From Bacillota bacterium (GTDB taxonomy: Bacteria > Bacillota > Clostridia > Christensenellales > SZUA-584): 64,000 nt of DNA. The notes beneath the pieces are model-generated. The model was not told the origin of the DNA. It made no database searches and saw only the letters and a list, made by a program, of their open reading frames with translations. Both the position numbers and the translations under genes were made by a program. The stretch's first letter is position 1. Each line of letters starts with the position of its first letter. The DNA is taken from contig JAEWTL010000004.1 in NCBI GenBank assembly GCA_023459495.1, positions 169,562-233,561 of the forward strand. The letters run 5' to 3'. Below, one piece after another: positions 43,174 to 52,298 of this stretch.

Positions 43174-43203
43174 CAAAGCCCCACCGTGTCACGGCAGGGC
43201 TAA
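43174..43203 (-). terminator. Probable terminator (minus strand)
   Basis: AGCCCTGCCG / CGGTGGGGCT with loop TGACA; the tail TTGTATG is only moderately T-rich. It follows the methyltransferase stop. Confidence 0.55.
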
Positions 43204-43223
43204 TCAGATTATGCTTGCCGATT

Positions 43224-43679
43224 CTATATCCAGGGCAGAAAGACTTTCTTGCTGTATTCATCCCATGCGCCGCCGAAAATCTTGGACAGTATCTTCTCCT
43301 CCTCGGGGGAATACAGCCGCGACCCGATATAGATGATGATGCCGATCAGCACACCCAGCCACGTATTCAGCAAAAAGCCCGCCCATGGCAGCACCAGCAG
43401 CGCCACCCCCACGTACAGCGGGTGCTTCATCAGCGCGTAAGGCCCGGTCGTAATCAGCTCCTTTTTAGGCACCTTGAGCAGGATAAGCGCCACGGACCAG
43501 ATCCAGATGACGATGCCGGGAACCAGCACGATGGTCGAAGCCACAACGAGCCACAGCGGCGGTCCGCCCACGCTGAATACGGAGGGGAACAGGATGTTCA
43601 AAACGACACCGACAACCAGAAACGGCAGTACCAGCAAGCCAATCTTTCGTCCGCTTCCGACAAGAACCTTCAGCTTCAT
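43224..43679 (-). CDS. Isoprenylcysteine methyltransferase (ICMT/PEMT)-like membrane protein
   Basis: A 151-residue protein with four hydrophobic helices. The C-terminal signature LITTGPYALMKHPLYVGV and YSPEEEKILSKIFGGAWDEY is that of the ICMT/phospholipid methyltransferase family, binding S-adenosyl-methionine at the membrane. Bacterial members have varied or unknown substrates. ATG 43679 with GGAG upstream is chosen over a GTG six bases before it. Confidence 0.87.
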   Translation of the reverse strand: MKLKVLVGSGRKIGLLVLPFLVVGVVLNILFPSVFSVGGPPLWLVVASTIVLVPGIVIWIWSVALILLKVPKKELITTGPYALMKHPLYVGVALLVLPWAGFLLNTWLGVLIGIIIYIGSRLYSPEEEKILSKIFGGAWDEYSKKVFLPWI

Positions 43680-43769
43680 ATGCACTCCGCCTTTTCGTTA
43701 TTTCCCTTCCGTATTCGACGAGCCCCGGCAAATTCCTGCCGACATAAAAAAAGCCCGTTCAGGGCTGAG

Positions 43770-43915
43770 GCTGCTGACAAAGGGTCTCTTGGAGGCTCCG
43801 CGGGCAAAAGGGATTCCAAAGAGACTGGTCCCTTTGGCGGGAGCACTCGGGGTCCCCAAAAGCCAAAAGCTTTTTGGGGTGGAGTGAGGGCAGCGCCCTC
43901 GATAATGACTTTTCA
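43770..43915. repeat. Intergenic hairpin repeat, CGAGGGCGCTGCCCTCG family
   Basis: Inverse-orientation relative of 6864-7015: ends GAGGGCAGCGCCCTCGATAA and contains CCCTTTGG/CCAAAGGG-type and GGGGT-AAAAAGCTTTTT hairpins. Confidence 0.7.
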
Positions 43916-43930
43916 ACACCCAACCGGCGG

Positions 43931-45139
43931 TCAGCCGCCGCAGGAATAGTTCCAGATGTCGCGCTCCATGCAGACATTCAGACCGCAGCAGCGCGAGGGC
44001 TCAAGATTATAGCGCTGATACAGCTCCGCAAACAGCTCCTTCACGCGGCGATAATAGTCTAAATCGGGCGGGGACATGCTGCCGTTCACGGGGCGTCCCA
44101 TGGGCATCCATATGGATGCGGCAGGGATGATCCCCCGCTCCGCAAGGTACTGCGCGCCTTCCTTCAGGGACTCAAACGGCTCAATGCCGATGATGAAGTT
44201 GGAGAACGCCTTACCCGGCCCATATTTGTTTGCGATGTACTCCAGCGCATCAAGGTGTCTTTTGCGCGTGGTAAACGCGGTCTTGCCGGGCGTCACCTTT
44301 GCTGCCAGCGTTTCGTCCCACAGCTCGAGGCTGCACGCGATCCTGTCCGCGCCGAGCGCGAAATACTCGTCGATGAGTGCAAGCTCCCTGGGCGGCGTGA
44401 TGTAGAGCAGGATATCACCCGTAATGCGCTCCCTTCCCACCCCCAGCATGATGGCTTCCAGATAGGCGGCGATATATCCGTATTCCTTTTCGGGGTCGAA
44501 TGTGGAGCCGCCGGTGATCTGGATGCTGTTGCAGCCCGCCTGCTCCACGGCATATTTGACGATCTCGGCCACGTCCTGCGCGTTCACCGCGCAAGGCAGC
44601 GGCTTGCGTTTTTTCGCCAGTGCTTCGTGTTCCGCGCCCGAGAAGCAGAACTGGCACGGCTTGCCCGCTGCCGCGTATTCGCACGGCCACAGGCACTGGA
44701 ATGCTACCCAGTCGCAGCCCTGCAGCACGGCGTTGCCGATAAACGGCAGGCCGGAGGCGGTCTTCTGAAAATAAAAGCCGTTCTGCGGCAGAAAATCCAC
44801 CGCGGCAATCCGGTTCTCGCCGTCATACAGAGCGGCCTTTTCACCGTCCAGCCGTACCGAAAACGGGGTGGTCAGTTCGGATGCATATTTGAGCAGCTTC
44901 AGGTTGTTCCACGAGAGAATACCAGTGAGATACTTTAAATGAAAGCCCATGTCCGTGAGCTGTACGATCGTACCGTCCGGCAGGGTCATGCAGTTGCACA
45001 TCAGCGGGTTCACGCCGAGGCGCGTCATCCCCGAAAAACGCCTGTAGACCTCGCCTGAAACCTTGACACCCCGGCTGACTACCAGACATTTCAGCTCGAC
45101 AGAATCGATCATTTCACCGCGAAAATTATAATGCTCCAT
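43931..45139 (-). CDS. Radical SAM protein with unusual Cys spacing
   Basis: A 402-residue protein. Candidate cluster Cys153-x8-Cys162-x2-Cys165, with Cys142 and Cys149 just before, instead of Cx3Cx2C. The barrel continues with SIQITGGSTFDPEKEYGYI and SLELWDETLAAKV. The C-terminus has a Cys pair and two more (RCCGLNVC, then WNYSC), possibly ligands for an auxiliary cluster. No ribosome binding site; TATACT lies six bases before ATG. Reaction unknown. Confidence 0.85.
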   Translation of the reverse strand: MEHYNFRGEMIDSVELKCLVVSRGVKVSGEVYRRFSGMTRLGVNPLMCNCMTLPDGTIVQLTDMGFHLKYLTGILSWNNLKLLKYASELTTPFSVRLDGEKAALYDGENRIAAVDFLPQNGFYFQKTASGLPFIGNAVLQGCDWVAFQCLWPCEYAAAGKPCQFCFSGAEHEALAKKRKPLPCAVNAQDVAEIVKYAVEQAGCNSIQITGGSTFDPEKEYGYIAAYLEAIMLGVGRERITGDILLYITPPRELALIDEYFALGADRIACSLELWDETLAAKVTPGKTAFTTRKRHLDALEYIANKYGPGKAFSNFIIGIEPFESLKEGAQYLAERGIIPAASIWMPMGRPVNGSMSPPDLDYYRRVKELFAELYQRYNLEPSRCCGLNVCMERDIWNYSCGG

Positions 45140-45145
45140 ATGCCC

Positions 45146-45151
45146 AGTATA
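45146..45151 (-). promoter_or_regulatory. -10 box six bases before ATG of the radical SAM gene
   Basis: TATACT on the minus strand (45151-45146) is separated from ATG 45139 by GGGCAT. No good -35 box at 17 bases; weaker than the other three cases. Confidence 0.4.
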
Positions 45152-45227
45152 TCAAATGCTGCGGGCGAAGCTTTATGAGCATTTTGAGTCTGTTTGTAAA
45201 GTCTTGCGGAATTTTCCGTCTCCGCCC

Positions 45228-45740
45228 TCAGGCTCGCTTTACAGAGAACACAAGATGAGGCATATCAATGCCCCGATAATGCTTCACAAATTGACCAATG
45301 CAGGACATCCCGTTGCGTATCGCTACGTTTTGCGACGCGATATTCGTGTCCCGTATGATGGAGTACACCTGCTCTGCGTCCAGCGTACCAAACGCATATT
45401 CCTTGCAGGCAACGGCAGCTTCGGTGGCATACCCGCAATGCCAGTGTACCTTTTGGAACAGATAGCCCACCTCCAGCACGGTGCTGCCGTTGTAGTCCTG
45501 CATCGTCAGGCCGCATTGTCCGATCATCCTGCCGGAAAGCTTATGCACAACCGCCCACAGGCCGAAGCCGTATTCCTGATAATTCTTAAGCTGTTTGTCG
45601 AGCCAGCGGTGCGCCTCGTCGTCGCTGAATGCGCCCTCGTAAGCGTACATCACATCGCCATCCTGCAGGATCTCACAGAGAGCGGGGAAATCCTCCTGCG
45701 TCATCTCTCTCAGGATCAGCCTTTCAGTCTCCAGCAGCAC
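45228..45740 (-). CDS. GNAT acetyltransferase, RimJ/RimL type
   Basis: A 170-residue GNAT protein: LETERLILREMTQEDF start, GQCGLTMQDYNGSTVLEVGYLF, HWHCGYATEAAVACKEYAF for acetyl-CoA binding, and NVAIRNGMSCIG. This branch acetylates ribosomal proteins, antibiotics or small amines. GTG start with GGAGGAG eight bases before. One base separates it from the DUF1835 gene, so they form an operon. Confidence 0.9.
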   Translation of the reverse strand: MLLETERLILREMTQEDFPALCEILQDGDVMYAYEGAFSDDEAHRWLDKQLKNYQEYGFGLWAVVHKLSGRMIGQCGLTMQDYNGSTVLEVGYLFQKVHWHCGYATEAAVACKEYAFGTLDAEQVYSIIRDTNIASQNVAIRNGMSCIGQFVKHYRGIDMPHLVFSVKRA

Positions 45741-45741
45741 G

Positions 45742-46653
45742 CTATACGCTCCTCCTCAGCACCGCAGAATACGGATGGTCACCCGTAGCAGGCGTAACTT
45801 CAATCAACTCGCCTGCGTCTATCATGGCCTGTACCCTGCCAAACAGCCATCGGTCGGAGACACCCGGCAGCCCGCCCAGCGCAAGGCCGATCAGCTTGGC
45901 CATCACAAACTCGTCCTCCGGCAAGCTGCGACGCAGTGCAAAGTCGTAGAAATCCACTCCCACGCTCATCAGGCGTCCGTTGACATTGGCCCGCAGCGGC
46001 GCGTTCTCCCGCACCAGATCGCTCCATCGGCCCGCGAGGAAGCGGCGCTGCAGCGCGGTGAGTGGCTGCGCCGTTTCTGCCAGCACGCCCATCGCTTCCG
46101 CAGGGATATCGCCCATGCCGCGGTATTCGATGACACAGTTGTCCGCCTCCCGCTCCACCTGCCGCGGCGCGCGCACCACGGAAAGCGGCGTTTGTGCCTC
46201 CCCCATCAGGCAGCACAGAAAGCACAGGCCGCACTGGTCGGCGGGGCTGGCATCGCTCACCCAGACGCGCACCGGCTCGCCCGTAGCCTTGGTATCGGCA
46301 AGCCGCGCAAGCGCCTGCTCGTTCTTCTCCCATATGGCCTCCGGCACGCCGGGATAGCAGCCGTAAAGCATTTCCAGCACCTCGCGGCGGTGCCCGGTGC
46401 CGGTATCCGTACCCGCTATGTCGCCGATGTCAAGGTCGAACTTGACCATCGCCACATCCGCGGAACTGCCTTCCATATTCACGCCCGTCCAAAAGTGGGG
46501 TTTCTTTGCTTCGCGCTTCAGCTTGGCCCGCTCCTTTGCCGTTCCGCCGATGATGCCCACGGCCATTGCGCCGTTCATGCGTTCACCGGTTTTCATGGAC
46601 TTGGCAAATTTCAGCGCTCCAGCGGGGCTTTCATCAAAAACTAGTTCGATCAT
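45742..46653 (-). CDS. DUF1835/DUF3658-domain protein
   Basis: A 303-residue protein. It opens with IELVFDESPAGALKFA (DUF1835 start). In the middle SDASPADQCGLCFLCCLMG is followed by YRGMGDIPAEAM. The C-terminal part (SLPEDEFVMAKLIGLALG) fits DUF3658. The fold has been compared with nucleotide-sugar-binding proteins, but the activity is unknown. GGAGG precedes ATG 46653. In operon with a GNAT acetyltransferase. Confidence 0.75.
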   Translation of the reverse strand: MIELVFDESPAGALKFAKSMKTGERMNGAMAVGIIGGTAKERAKLKREAKKPHFWTGVNMEGSSADVAMVKFDLDIGDIAGTDTGTGHRREVLEMLYGCYPGVPEAIWEKNEQALARLADTKATGEPVRVWVSDASPADQCGLCFLCCLMGEAQTPLSVVRAPRQVEREADNCVIEYRGMGDIPAEAMGVLAETAQPLTALQRRFLAGRWSDLVRENAPLRANVNGRLMSVGVDFYDFALRRSLPEDEFVMAKLIGLALGGLPGVSDRWLFGRVQAMIDAGELIEVTPATGDHPYSAVLRRSV

Positions 46654-46791
46654 GATATCCTCCGTTTCCAGATACATAGTTCGACGTGCACCTGCTCAAG
46701 CCCTTGAAGCCGCGCAAAGTTTTGCCGCACGGGCATTTTGTCCCGTCAGAAACCCATATATATCAGTAAGTGAAACTTGGAGGTGATCCCC

Positions 46792-48456
46792 ATGCTTACG
46801 GATATTTCGATGCTGCACCGCGCTTTTGCGGCGGACGGATTCCGCATCGTCCTCAGGACACATACTTCCACAGGCCGTATGGGCGTTGCGGCGGAACACC
46901 GCTCTGCAATCAACTACGAGACCGGCCAAAGGAAACGTGCCTACTATGTGGAGGGCAATCCTTACGAACGCGGGTATCTGCTGGGCCTGCTGGCAGAGCC
47001 GTCCGTCGCGGATATGGCGGTGAACTTCGTGGACAACATCGTGTTCGATTTCATCGGGCTGGAATTTCTGAATCATTTTCCGCCCCTGCAGAAGCTGCTT
47101 GTTGCGCTCATCGGCGAGCTGTCGGAAGCGGCGTGGGCGTCCCAGCCGCCTCATGTGCGCGAGGAAGCGCGTGGATTGCTGGATGGGTGCCGCAGGGCAA
47201 ATCCCAAAACGCCGGTTACGGATGAGCGCATCGGCGTGATGAATGTGGGCTTCGACGTGCTGTGCGCGCTGATCTACACCGGTGACCTGCTGCGCAAACG
47301 CGCGCCGCAGCTCGAACCGGAGCATATCCGCCTTGCGCTGATGTGCAACGCTTTTTCAGTGTTCGGCAAAGAGGCGGGAGGCGGGCATCTCTTCGGGCGG
47401 GATTTCACCTTTGCCACGGGCGGTGCGCTGCAAAACAACCTCACGCACGTAATCTGCCTGCCCGACAGCGCCGGGGAAGCCGCGTACCCGCACGTCTCTG
47501 TTACCGCGCCGGGTATCATCGGCAGCGTCAGCGCCATGAATCTCTCCGGCGTCGCGGCCGGGCTGGACATGTCGCCCGCGGGTAACTGCGATACGGAGCA
47601 TACCGGTTTCAACTCGCTGCTGCTCCTGCGCGAATGCATCATGCGCGGCAAAACCGCGGCACAGGCCGCCAGGGTCATCACCGGCGCACGGCGCGGCGTA
47701 TCGTGGAACTATGTGCTCTCCGACGGCGGCACGGATACGGCCTGCACGGTGGAGGCGGGCGCGTCTCAGCCCACAGTGGACTTCCTTGGCTATCCCGCGC
47801 CAGCCCTGCTGCCCTACCTGCCCTCCGCGGGATACCTCGCGGCGCATCAGCCCGCGCCACTCGAAAACGGCGCAATGGTGCGCTGGTGCGGCGGCAGCTT
47901 TCCGGAGGAGTACTTCGAGTTCAACAAAGGGCTGTGGCAGAACTATCAGCGTACGCGCGACCCGAACATCCGGCTTTATCCCGACGCGATGCTGCCGGAC
48001 GGCTTTATCAACCGCACCCCGGAAGAGAAAAACTGCCCTTCCTCCTTCTACTTTGCGCCGCAGCGGACGCAGGGCCATATACACGTCACGACCAACCACT
48101 TCCTTCTTCCGCACATGCGCCTTTGCGCCATGGACCCGTGGTGCGCGCGCGTCACGCATTCCAAGGTCAACGACATTCAATGGCGCTACGACGAACTGAA
48201 TCACCAGATTCGGGAAGTGCTGCAGCAAAAAGGCCGCATAGACTATGCCACGGCCAAGCGGTTGATCGATTTTCTTGCGCCGTATGGCAGATTCCCCAAG
48301 TACCACGAAAAAAGCCCCTTCAGCGCTGACGAAAAAACACAGCGCATCGAGGGGTGCGTGTCGCTGTTCGACTTAAAGGCGCGCACGGTGGAGAGCCATT
48401 ACGGCTATTACGCCGACGATTGGGTGAAGACCACGCTTCCGGCCTATTTCACTTAA
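46792..48456 (+). CDS. C45-family autoproteolytic acyltransferase/hydrolase-like protein
   Basis: A 554-residue Ntn-hydrolase. The family N-terminus (YYVEGNPYERGYLLGLLAEP) is followed by the candidate nucleophile Cys185 in LMCNAFSVFGKEAGGGHLFGRDF; cleavage before it would free the N-terminal Cys. ISWNY-like GVSWNYVLSDGG and the end block FYFAPQRTQGHIHVTTNHF are typical. Related enzymes hydrolyse or transfer acyl groups from amides. Longer than the usual 330-400 residues. GGAGGTGA precedes the ATG. Confidence 0.85.
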   Translation: MLTDISMLHRAFAADGFRIVLRTHTSTGRMGVAAEHRSAINYETGQRKRAYYVEGNPYERGYLLGLLAEPSVADMAVNFVDNIVFDFIGLEFLNHFPPLQKLLVALIGELSEAAWASQPPHVREEARGLLDGCRRANPKTPVTDERIGVMNVGFDVLCALIYTGDLLRKRAPQLEPEHIRLALMCNAFSVFGKEAGGGHLFGRDFTFATGGALQNNLTHVICLPDSAGEAAYPHVSVTAPGIIGSVSAMNLSGVAAGLDMSPAGNCDTEHTGFNSLLLLRECIMRGKTAAQAARVITGARRGVSWNYVLSDGGTDTACTVEAGASQPTVDFLGYPAPALLPYLPSAGYLAAHQPAPLENGAMVRWCGGSFPEEYFEFNKGLWQNYQRTRDPNIRLYPDAMLPDGFINRTPEEKNCPSSFYFAPQRTQGHIHVTTNHFLLPHMRLCAMDPWCARVTHSKVNDIQWRYDELNHQIREVLQQKGRIDYATAKRLIDFLAPYGRFPKYHEKSPFSADEKTQRIEGCVSLFDLKARTVESHYGYYADDWVKTTLPAYFT

Positions 48457-48982
48457 ACAGCAGGCCTTTGCGGTCCAAATCGAGCTCCGTTGCGCGGGTC
48501 TGGATTACGAGTTCCTCCGCGGCGGAAAGGAAAGCGAAGACCAGCAGCGGCCAAAGCAGATAGCCTGTGGAGAAAAGCAGGTATTCGACGGGATACAGAA
48601 AAAGCAGCGCGCCGGTGAGCTTATTGCCGACGGTATGCAGGATGGCAAAGCGTCCGAACCGAACGCGGGCGACAGTCATTGCGGCGATGCGGATAGCGGC
48701 AACTGCCAGCACAGCCGCCAGCACAACCGGTGCAATCCCGCCCGTCCAGACGATGAGCGCCCATACCACCGCGGCGAACATCAACGCGTCCGCGACGCTG
48801 TCCAGCACCGCGCCGAGCTTCGACTGGCAATGGAATCTCCGTGCAAAAAAGCCATCCAGTGCGTCCGTAAGGCCGCAGATGAGATAGAGTATCAAAAAAA
48901 GCGTCCTGTAATTCATGCACAGCGGCAACGCCAGTGATATGACAATCCGCAGGGCAGTCAGCAGGTTGGGCAGATGCTTCAC
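48449..48982 (-). CDS. CDP-alcohol phosphatidyltransferase
   Basis: A 177-residue membrane enzyme with six hydrophobic helices. The family motif Asp40-x2-Asp43-Gly-x2-Ala47-Arg48-x8-Gly57-x3-Asp61-x3-Asp65 is complete. It transfers a phosphatidyl group from CDP-diacylglycerol to an alcohol such as glycerol phosphate in phospholipid synthesis. Product not fixed; PgsA-like or a second paralogue. Its end overlaps the C45 gene by 8 bases. Confidence 0.9.
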   Translation of the reverse strand: MKHLPNLLTALRIVISLALPLCMNYRTLFLILYLICGLTDALDGFFARRFHCQSKLGAVLDSVADALMFAAVVWALIVWTGGIAPVVLAAVLAVAAIRIAAMTVARVRFGRFAILHTVGNKLTGALLFLYPVEYLLFSTGYLLWPLLVFAFLSAAEELVIQTRATELDLDRKGLLFK

Positions 48983-49068
48983 GCGTCTCCTCCATGATGC
49001 AGCGCGTCATGCGCCGTGGAGTTATTGTACCCCATTGCGTGCAGACGGGCAATGCCGCATTGAAGGGA

Positions 49069-49350
49069 TCAGTGATGGGGAGTCGCCCGCACCTTTTTGA
49101 GCGCCTGCAATACGCAGACCGTCAGGTCTACGCTGGCCTGATAACCGCACGCGTCCAGCTTGGTCAGCAGCTCCCCTTTGCGGGTAGTCACATAATGAGA
49201 AGGAATCTGGTTGAGGATGAGGGCGCAGGCGTCCAGACAGCATTTTTCGCACTGGCACATCTCAAGCTGCGGCATCAGCTCGCGCACCTTTTTTTGCACG
49301 AGCTGTTCCGTAATGTTTACAAGCATGTATTCTTCTTTGGACTCGTCCAT
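49069..49350 (-). CDS. ComFB-domain late-competence protein
   Basis: A 93-residue ComFB-family protein: MLVNITEQLVQKKVRELMPQ, then CQCEKCCLDACALILNQIP with the Cys cluster, and HYVTTRKGELLTKL. The Cys residues probably bind zinc. In Bacillus the gene is in the comF locus; here it stands alone beside MFS and phospholipid genes. Start at 49350, after GGGGGT; the longer frame is noncoding. Confidence 0.88.
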   Translation of the reverse strand: MDESKEEYMLVNITEQLVQKKVRELMPQLEMCQCEKCCLDACALILNQIPSHYVTTRKGELLTKLDACGYQASVDLTVCVLQALKKVRATPHH

Positions 49351-49468
49351 TCCATACCCCCGATTGAAGGTTATGACCCAACATACAGCATAACTCACAT
49401 GTGTAAAAATGGCAATAACCAAATATACATGATGGGCCTCATGTATGCCTGTTGCGGTGTTTCTGTTT

Positions 49469-50656
49469 CTATTCCGCTGTGGCGGTATCCCCTGTACCCG
49501 CTGCCCGGCGCTTAGCGCTTGTGGCCCAGACGACAAACAGCGCCAGTCCTGTGCCGCAGAACAGTGCGCCCAGCGCAAACGCCCAGCCCACGCCGATATC
49601 CGCCAGCTTGCCGAAAGCCAGATTGGTGAATATCGCGAGCCCGTTCATCATGCTGGAGTATATCGAGAGCATGGTTGCCCGGTCGGCAGTGGTCACGGCG
49701 CGATTCTGGATGCGCATGCTTACAGGGAAGAACATGGAAGCGGACAGCCGGAGCGCCGTAACGCACAGCACAGCAAACACCGGGCTCACCGTAAGCGCCG
49801 CCGCACCGCTGGCCACACCGCCTACAGCCAGCAGCAGCCCGCAAAGGCGGTTCTCGCCGATGCGCTCTGCAAGCCTGCCGGAGAACGCGGCGGTCAGCCC
49901 CGCTGCCGTAACGATGAGGTTCAGGTAGCCCATCGTCGCGGGCGCAATCCCCGCGCGCAGATACAGCGGCTGATTCATGAACACCGTGAGCGTCTGGCTG
50001 CTTTCGGCGATCAGCGCGGCCGCCGCAACGAACAGCAATATCCGTTTGCCGTTTTTAAGTGCGCCGACTGCCTCCTTCGCGCTCTGTCGCAGGCTTACTC
50101 TGGGACGCGCCTCCGCGCGCACGTCGCCCAGCGCCAGCGTCAGCAGCATGGATACGCCGTAGGAGACCACGGTCAGCAGCGCCGAAAGCGCATAATCGTT
50201 GCCCACCAGTGCCGAATAGACGACGGATGCCACGACCAGCCCCGCCGTCCCCATGGCGGAATAGACGCTGAATACGCGGTGGCTGTCCTTTTCGCCCGCG
50301 GACAGATAAAGGTAAGCCGAGTCGCAGCCCGACAAACCGGACAGTACCACGGACAGCATCAGCCGCTCAGCAAGGAATCCACCGAAGCCCTTTGCCTGCC
50401 AGAACACGATCTTGGACACGAAGAACAGCGCGTTGCAGATGACAAGCGTCTTTTTGTAACCGATACGGTCCGCCACGTACCCCCACGGGATCTCCAGCAC
50501 GATCAGCAGCGCCAGCGAGATGCTCTCGATCAGCGTGATCTGAAACAGCGACACACCCTGCGCCTGCCGGTAGAGCGTCGCGATGGGGCCGTAAAAAACC
50601 ATGCCCTGCAGCAGCGCAATGGCATACATCAGCCCGATATTTCGTTTTAATTGCAT
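49469..50656 (-). CDS. MFS transporter
   Basis: A 395-residue protein with twelve hydrophobic helices. GLMYAIALLQGMVFYGPIATLYRQAQGVS begins helix 1, and the cytoplasmic loop GYVADRIGYKKTLVICN is typical of the drug-efflux branch. The central loop around LGDVRAEARPRVSLRQSAKEAV separates the two halves. The ribosome binding site is GAGGA, ten bases upstream. It is monocistronic; substrate unknown. Confidence 0.9.
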   Translation of the reverse strand: MQLKRNIGLMYAIALLQGMVFYGPIATLYRQAQGVSLFQITLIESISLALLIVLEIPWGYVADRIGYKKTLVICNALFFVSKIVFWQAKGFGGFLAERLMLSVVLSGLSGCDSAYLYLSAGEKDSHRVFSVYSAMGTAGLVVASVVYSALVGNDYALSALLTVVSYGVSMLLTLALGDVRAEARPRVSLRQSAKEAVGALKNGKRILLFVAAAALIAESSQTLTVFMNQPLYLRAGIAPATMGYLNLIVTAAGLTAAFSGRLAERIGENRLCGLLLAVGGVASGAAALTVSPVFAVLCVTALRLSASMFFPVSMRIQNRAVTTADRATMLSIYSSMMNGLAIFTNLAFGKLADIGVGWAFALGALFCGTGLALFVVWATSAKRRAAGTGDTATAE

Positions 50657-50892
50657 AAAAAAATCGTCCTCACTTCATTCAAGTACAGCAAAAAACAAAC
50701 GCCGTCCGGCGCACGATCTTTTTGCCGACCTAAATGGGACGATTCATGGAACAGCTGCCTCCCGCAGAAAAGTTTACTTCAGTATAAGCGTCAAATGACA
50801 AATCCGTCAACCAAATAAAAAGGCGTAATACAATCCCCATCATCAGTTCAGCCGAGACCGACAAATTGGCGGAGTGCCTCTAAGAATTCACT

Positions 50893-51102
50893 TTACTGGC
50901 CTAAAAACCTAAGCGCTTCCATAACGAGAAAAACAGGCCAGACAATCGCTTTTAAGAATCCAAGGACGCCCATCCAGAAAGTTGTCGCGACGGATATAAA
51001 GTATATTGCCGCTCCAATAAACCCAAGGCCATATACTGCACCTGCAGGTGCACTGTTACCGTTCCCCTTGTGACGGCATGTTTGATCCGTATCTTCTTTC
51101 AT
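50893..51102 (-). CDS. Small membrane protein with polar N-terminus
   Basis: A 69-residue protein: a charged start (KEDTDQTCRHKGNGN), then PAGAVYGLGFIGAAIYFI and FWMGVLGFLKAIVWPVFLV, two hydrophobic helices. The block YGLGFIGAAIYFI is common among small clostridial membrane proteins of unknown role. GGAGG lies upstream of ATG 51102. Confidence 0.8.
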   Translation of the reverse strand: MKEDTDQTCRHKGNGNSAPAGAVYGLGFIGAAIYFISVATTFWMGVLGFLKAIVWPVFLVMEALRFLGQ

Positions 51103-51363
51103 ACCACATACCTCCATATATAATCGTCATATTATAAGCCATGCTCATCTAAGTCAACTATACAGCAGAATGATATTGTTCTTTTCTCTAAATTATACTC
51201 TTTAATTCCATCCATCTTATTTCAAGAATGATTCAATTTCAGCTTTATGGTCTTTTAAAATGCCTAACTCAAATTTCCATGCTCACCCATCGTCCGATCG
51301 CAGATTATTCAAAACTTTCATTTTGGAGTCTATCGGGCAAGGCCGTTAATGAACACCACTTTC

Positions 51364-51591
51364 TTATACCGACCCCAGCGAGCCAGGCCGTTTGCACCAC
51401 TGCCGCGGCGTGGAGTCCTTGATGTAGCTGCGCAGCAGGCTGCCGCAGTTGAGACACAGGTCCGAATACACCTGTATCACGCCGACCAGAAACCCGCTCT
51501 CGTATTTCAGCCCCACGTTGCCGGTTTCCGTCGCTTTGCCCCAAGCCACGCCGACCTCAATGTTCTCGCTTCCGCAATACGGACAGTTCAT
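51364..51591 (-). CDS. Zinc-ribbon protein
   Basis: A 75-residue protein with two Cys pairs, CPYCGS near the start and CLNCGS, separated by about 43 residues, forming a zinc ribbon. The central part (VGLKYESGFLVGVIQVYSDL) would make the strands. The tail is basic. A relative may bind nucleic acid or be a chaperone-like domain; none is established. Confidence 0.75.
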   Translation of the reverse strand: MNCPYCGSENIEVGVAWGKATETGNVGLKYESGFLVGVIQVYSDLCLNCGSLLRSYIKDSTPRQWCKRPGSLGSV

Positions 51592-51628
51592 ATCGTATAC
51601 CTGCTTTCCTGAAAATAATCAGCATCCG

Positions 51629-51817
51629 TTACTCTTTGTTAGCCGCGTAATCCCGCTCACAGTAGGGCTTACCCTTCCGGTGCTTATACCGGCAAGGGCC
51701 GCAAAGCGTATGGTTTTTACAGTCCGTCTTAGGGCATGGGCAATCCAGCCTCACCGTATCGTCAGTGATCACCGGCTCCTTATCACGCTTTCTGTCCCTT
51801 TTGTCTTCCCTGCTCAT
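51629..51817 (-). CDS. Small Cys-rich (DUF6485-like) protein
   Basis: A 62-residue protein with the motif CPCPKTDCKNHTLCGPCRYK then KPYCER: seven Cys and a His in order, probably a zinc-binding knuckle. The pattern occurs in many small Firmicute and Bacteroidetes proteins of unknown role. The first 20 residues are highly charged. Confidence 0.7.
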   Translation of the reverse strand: MSREDKRDRKRDKEPVITDDTVRLDCPCPKTDCKNHTLCGPCRYKHRKGKPYCERDYAANKE

Positions 51818-51965
51818 ATAACAACCCTCAACTTATAATTATCATTCTTAACTGTCAACGTTGTCCCCTGAACACCTGTAACATCAACAAAAAGCGCCTT
51901 GATTCCCTCCCTGCCGGAACGGCGCTATCATATTCAGGCTTCGTTGCCTGCATGCCTGCGCAGGA

Positions 51966-52298
51966 TTACTTTGCTTCCCGCACCGCCTTATCAATCTGTT
52001 CGCACACACGCACAAAGTTGCGCCGGATCTCATCGTTGGAAAAGCGAAGCTCCGTAAGCCCAAGGCTGGCAAACGACCCGCACACTCCGGCATCATCGCC
52101 CTGCGGTGTTTCGCCAAGCGTCACAACCAACTTGGCTTTCGGGCAGTAGAAATCTGCGAAATTGCCGCCGATCACTTTATTTCGTTTGAACGATACCGAA
52201 TACGACCGAAGAAAATCACGCCACAGATGCCGCTGCTCCTCAGTCATGCTTCTTTTCGTTTCCGGGGCGCCGTCGACCCGGTTGCTTTTTGCCAACAT
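51966..52298 (-). CDS. DUF559-family endonuclease-fold protein, likely inactive
   Basis: A 110-residue protein with the DUF559 pattern MTEEQRHLWRDFLRSYSVSF, then NFADFYCPKAKLVVTL and LRFSNDEIRRNF. Active DUF559 proteins carry ELDG and a downstream His after the LVV strand; here the sequence reads TLGETP. The catalytic Glu and His are thus missing although the scaffold is whole. Probably non-catalytic. Confidence 0.8.
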   Translation of the reverse strand: MLAKSNRVDGAPETKRSMTEEQRHLWRDFLRSYSVSFKRNKVIGGNFADFYCPKAKLVVTLGETPQGDDAGVCGSFASLGLTELRFSNDEIRRNFVRVCEQIDKAVREAK

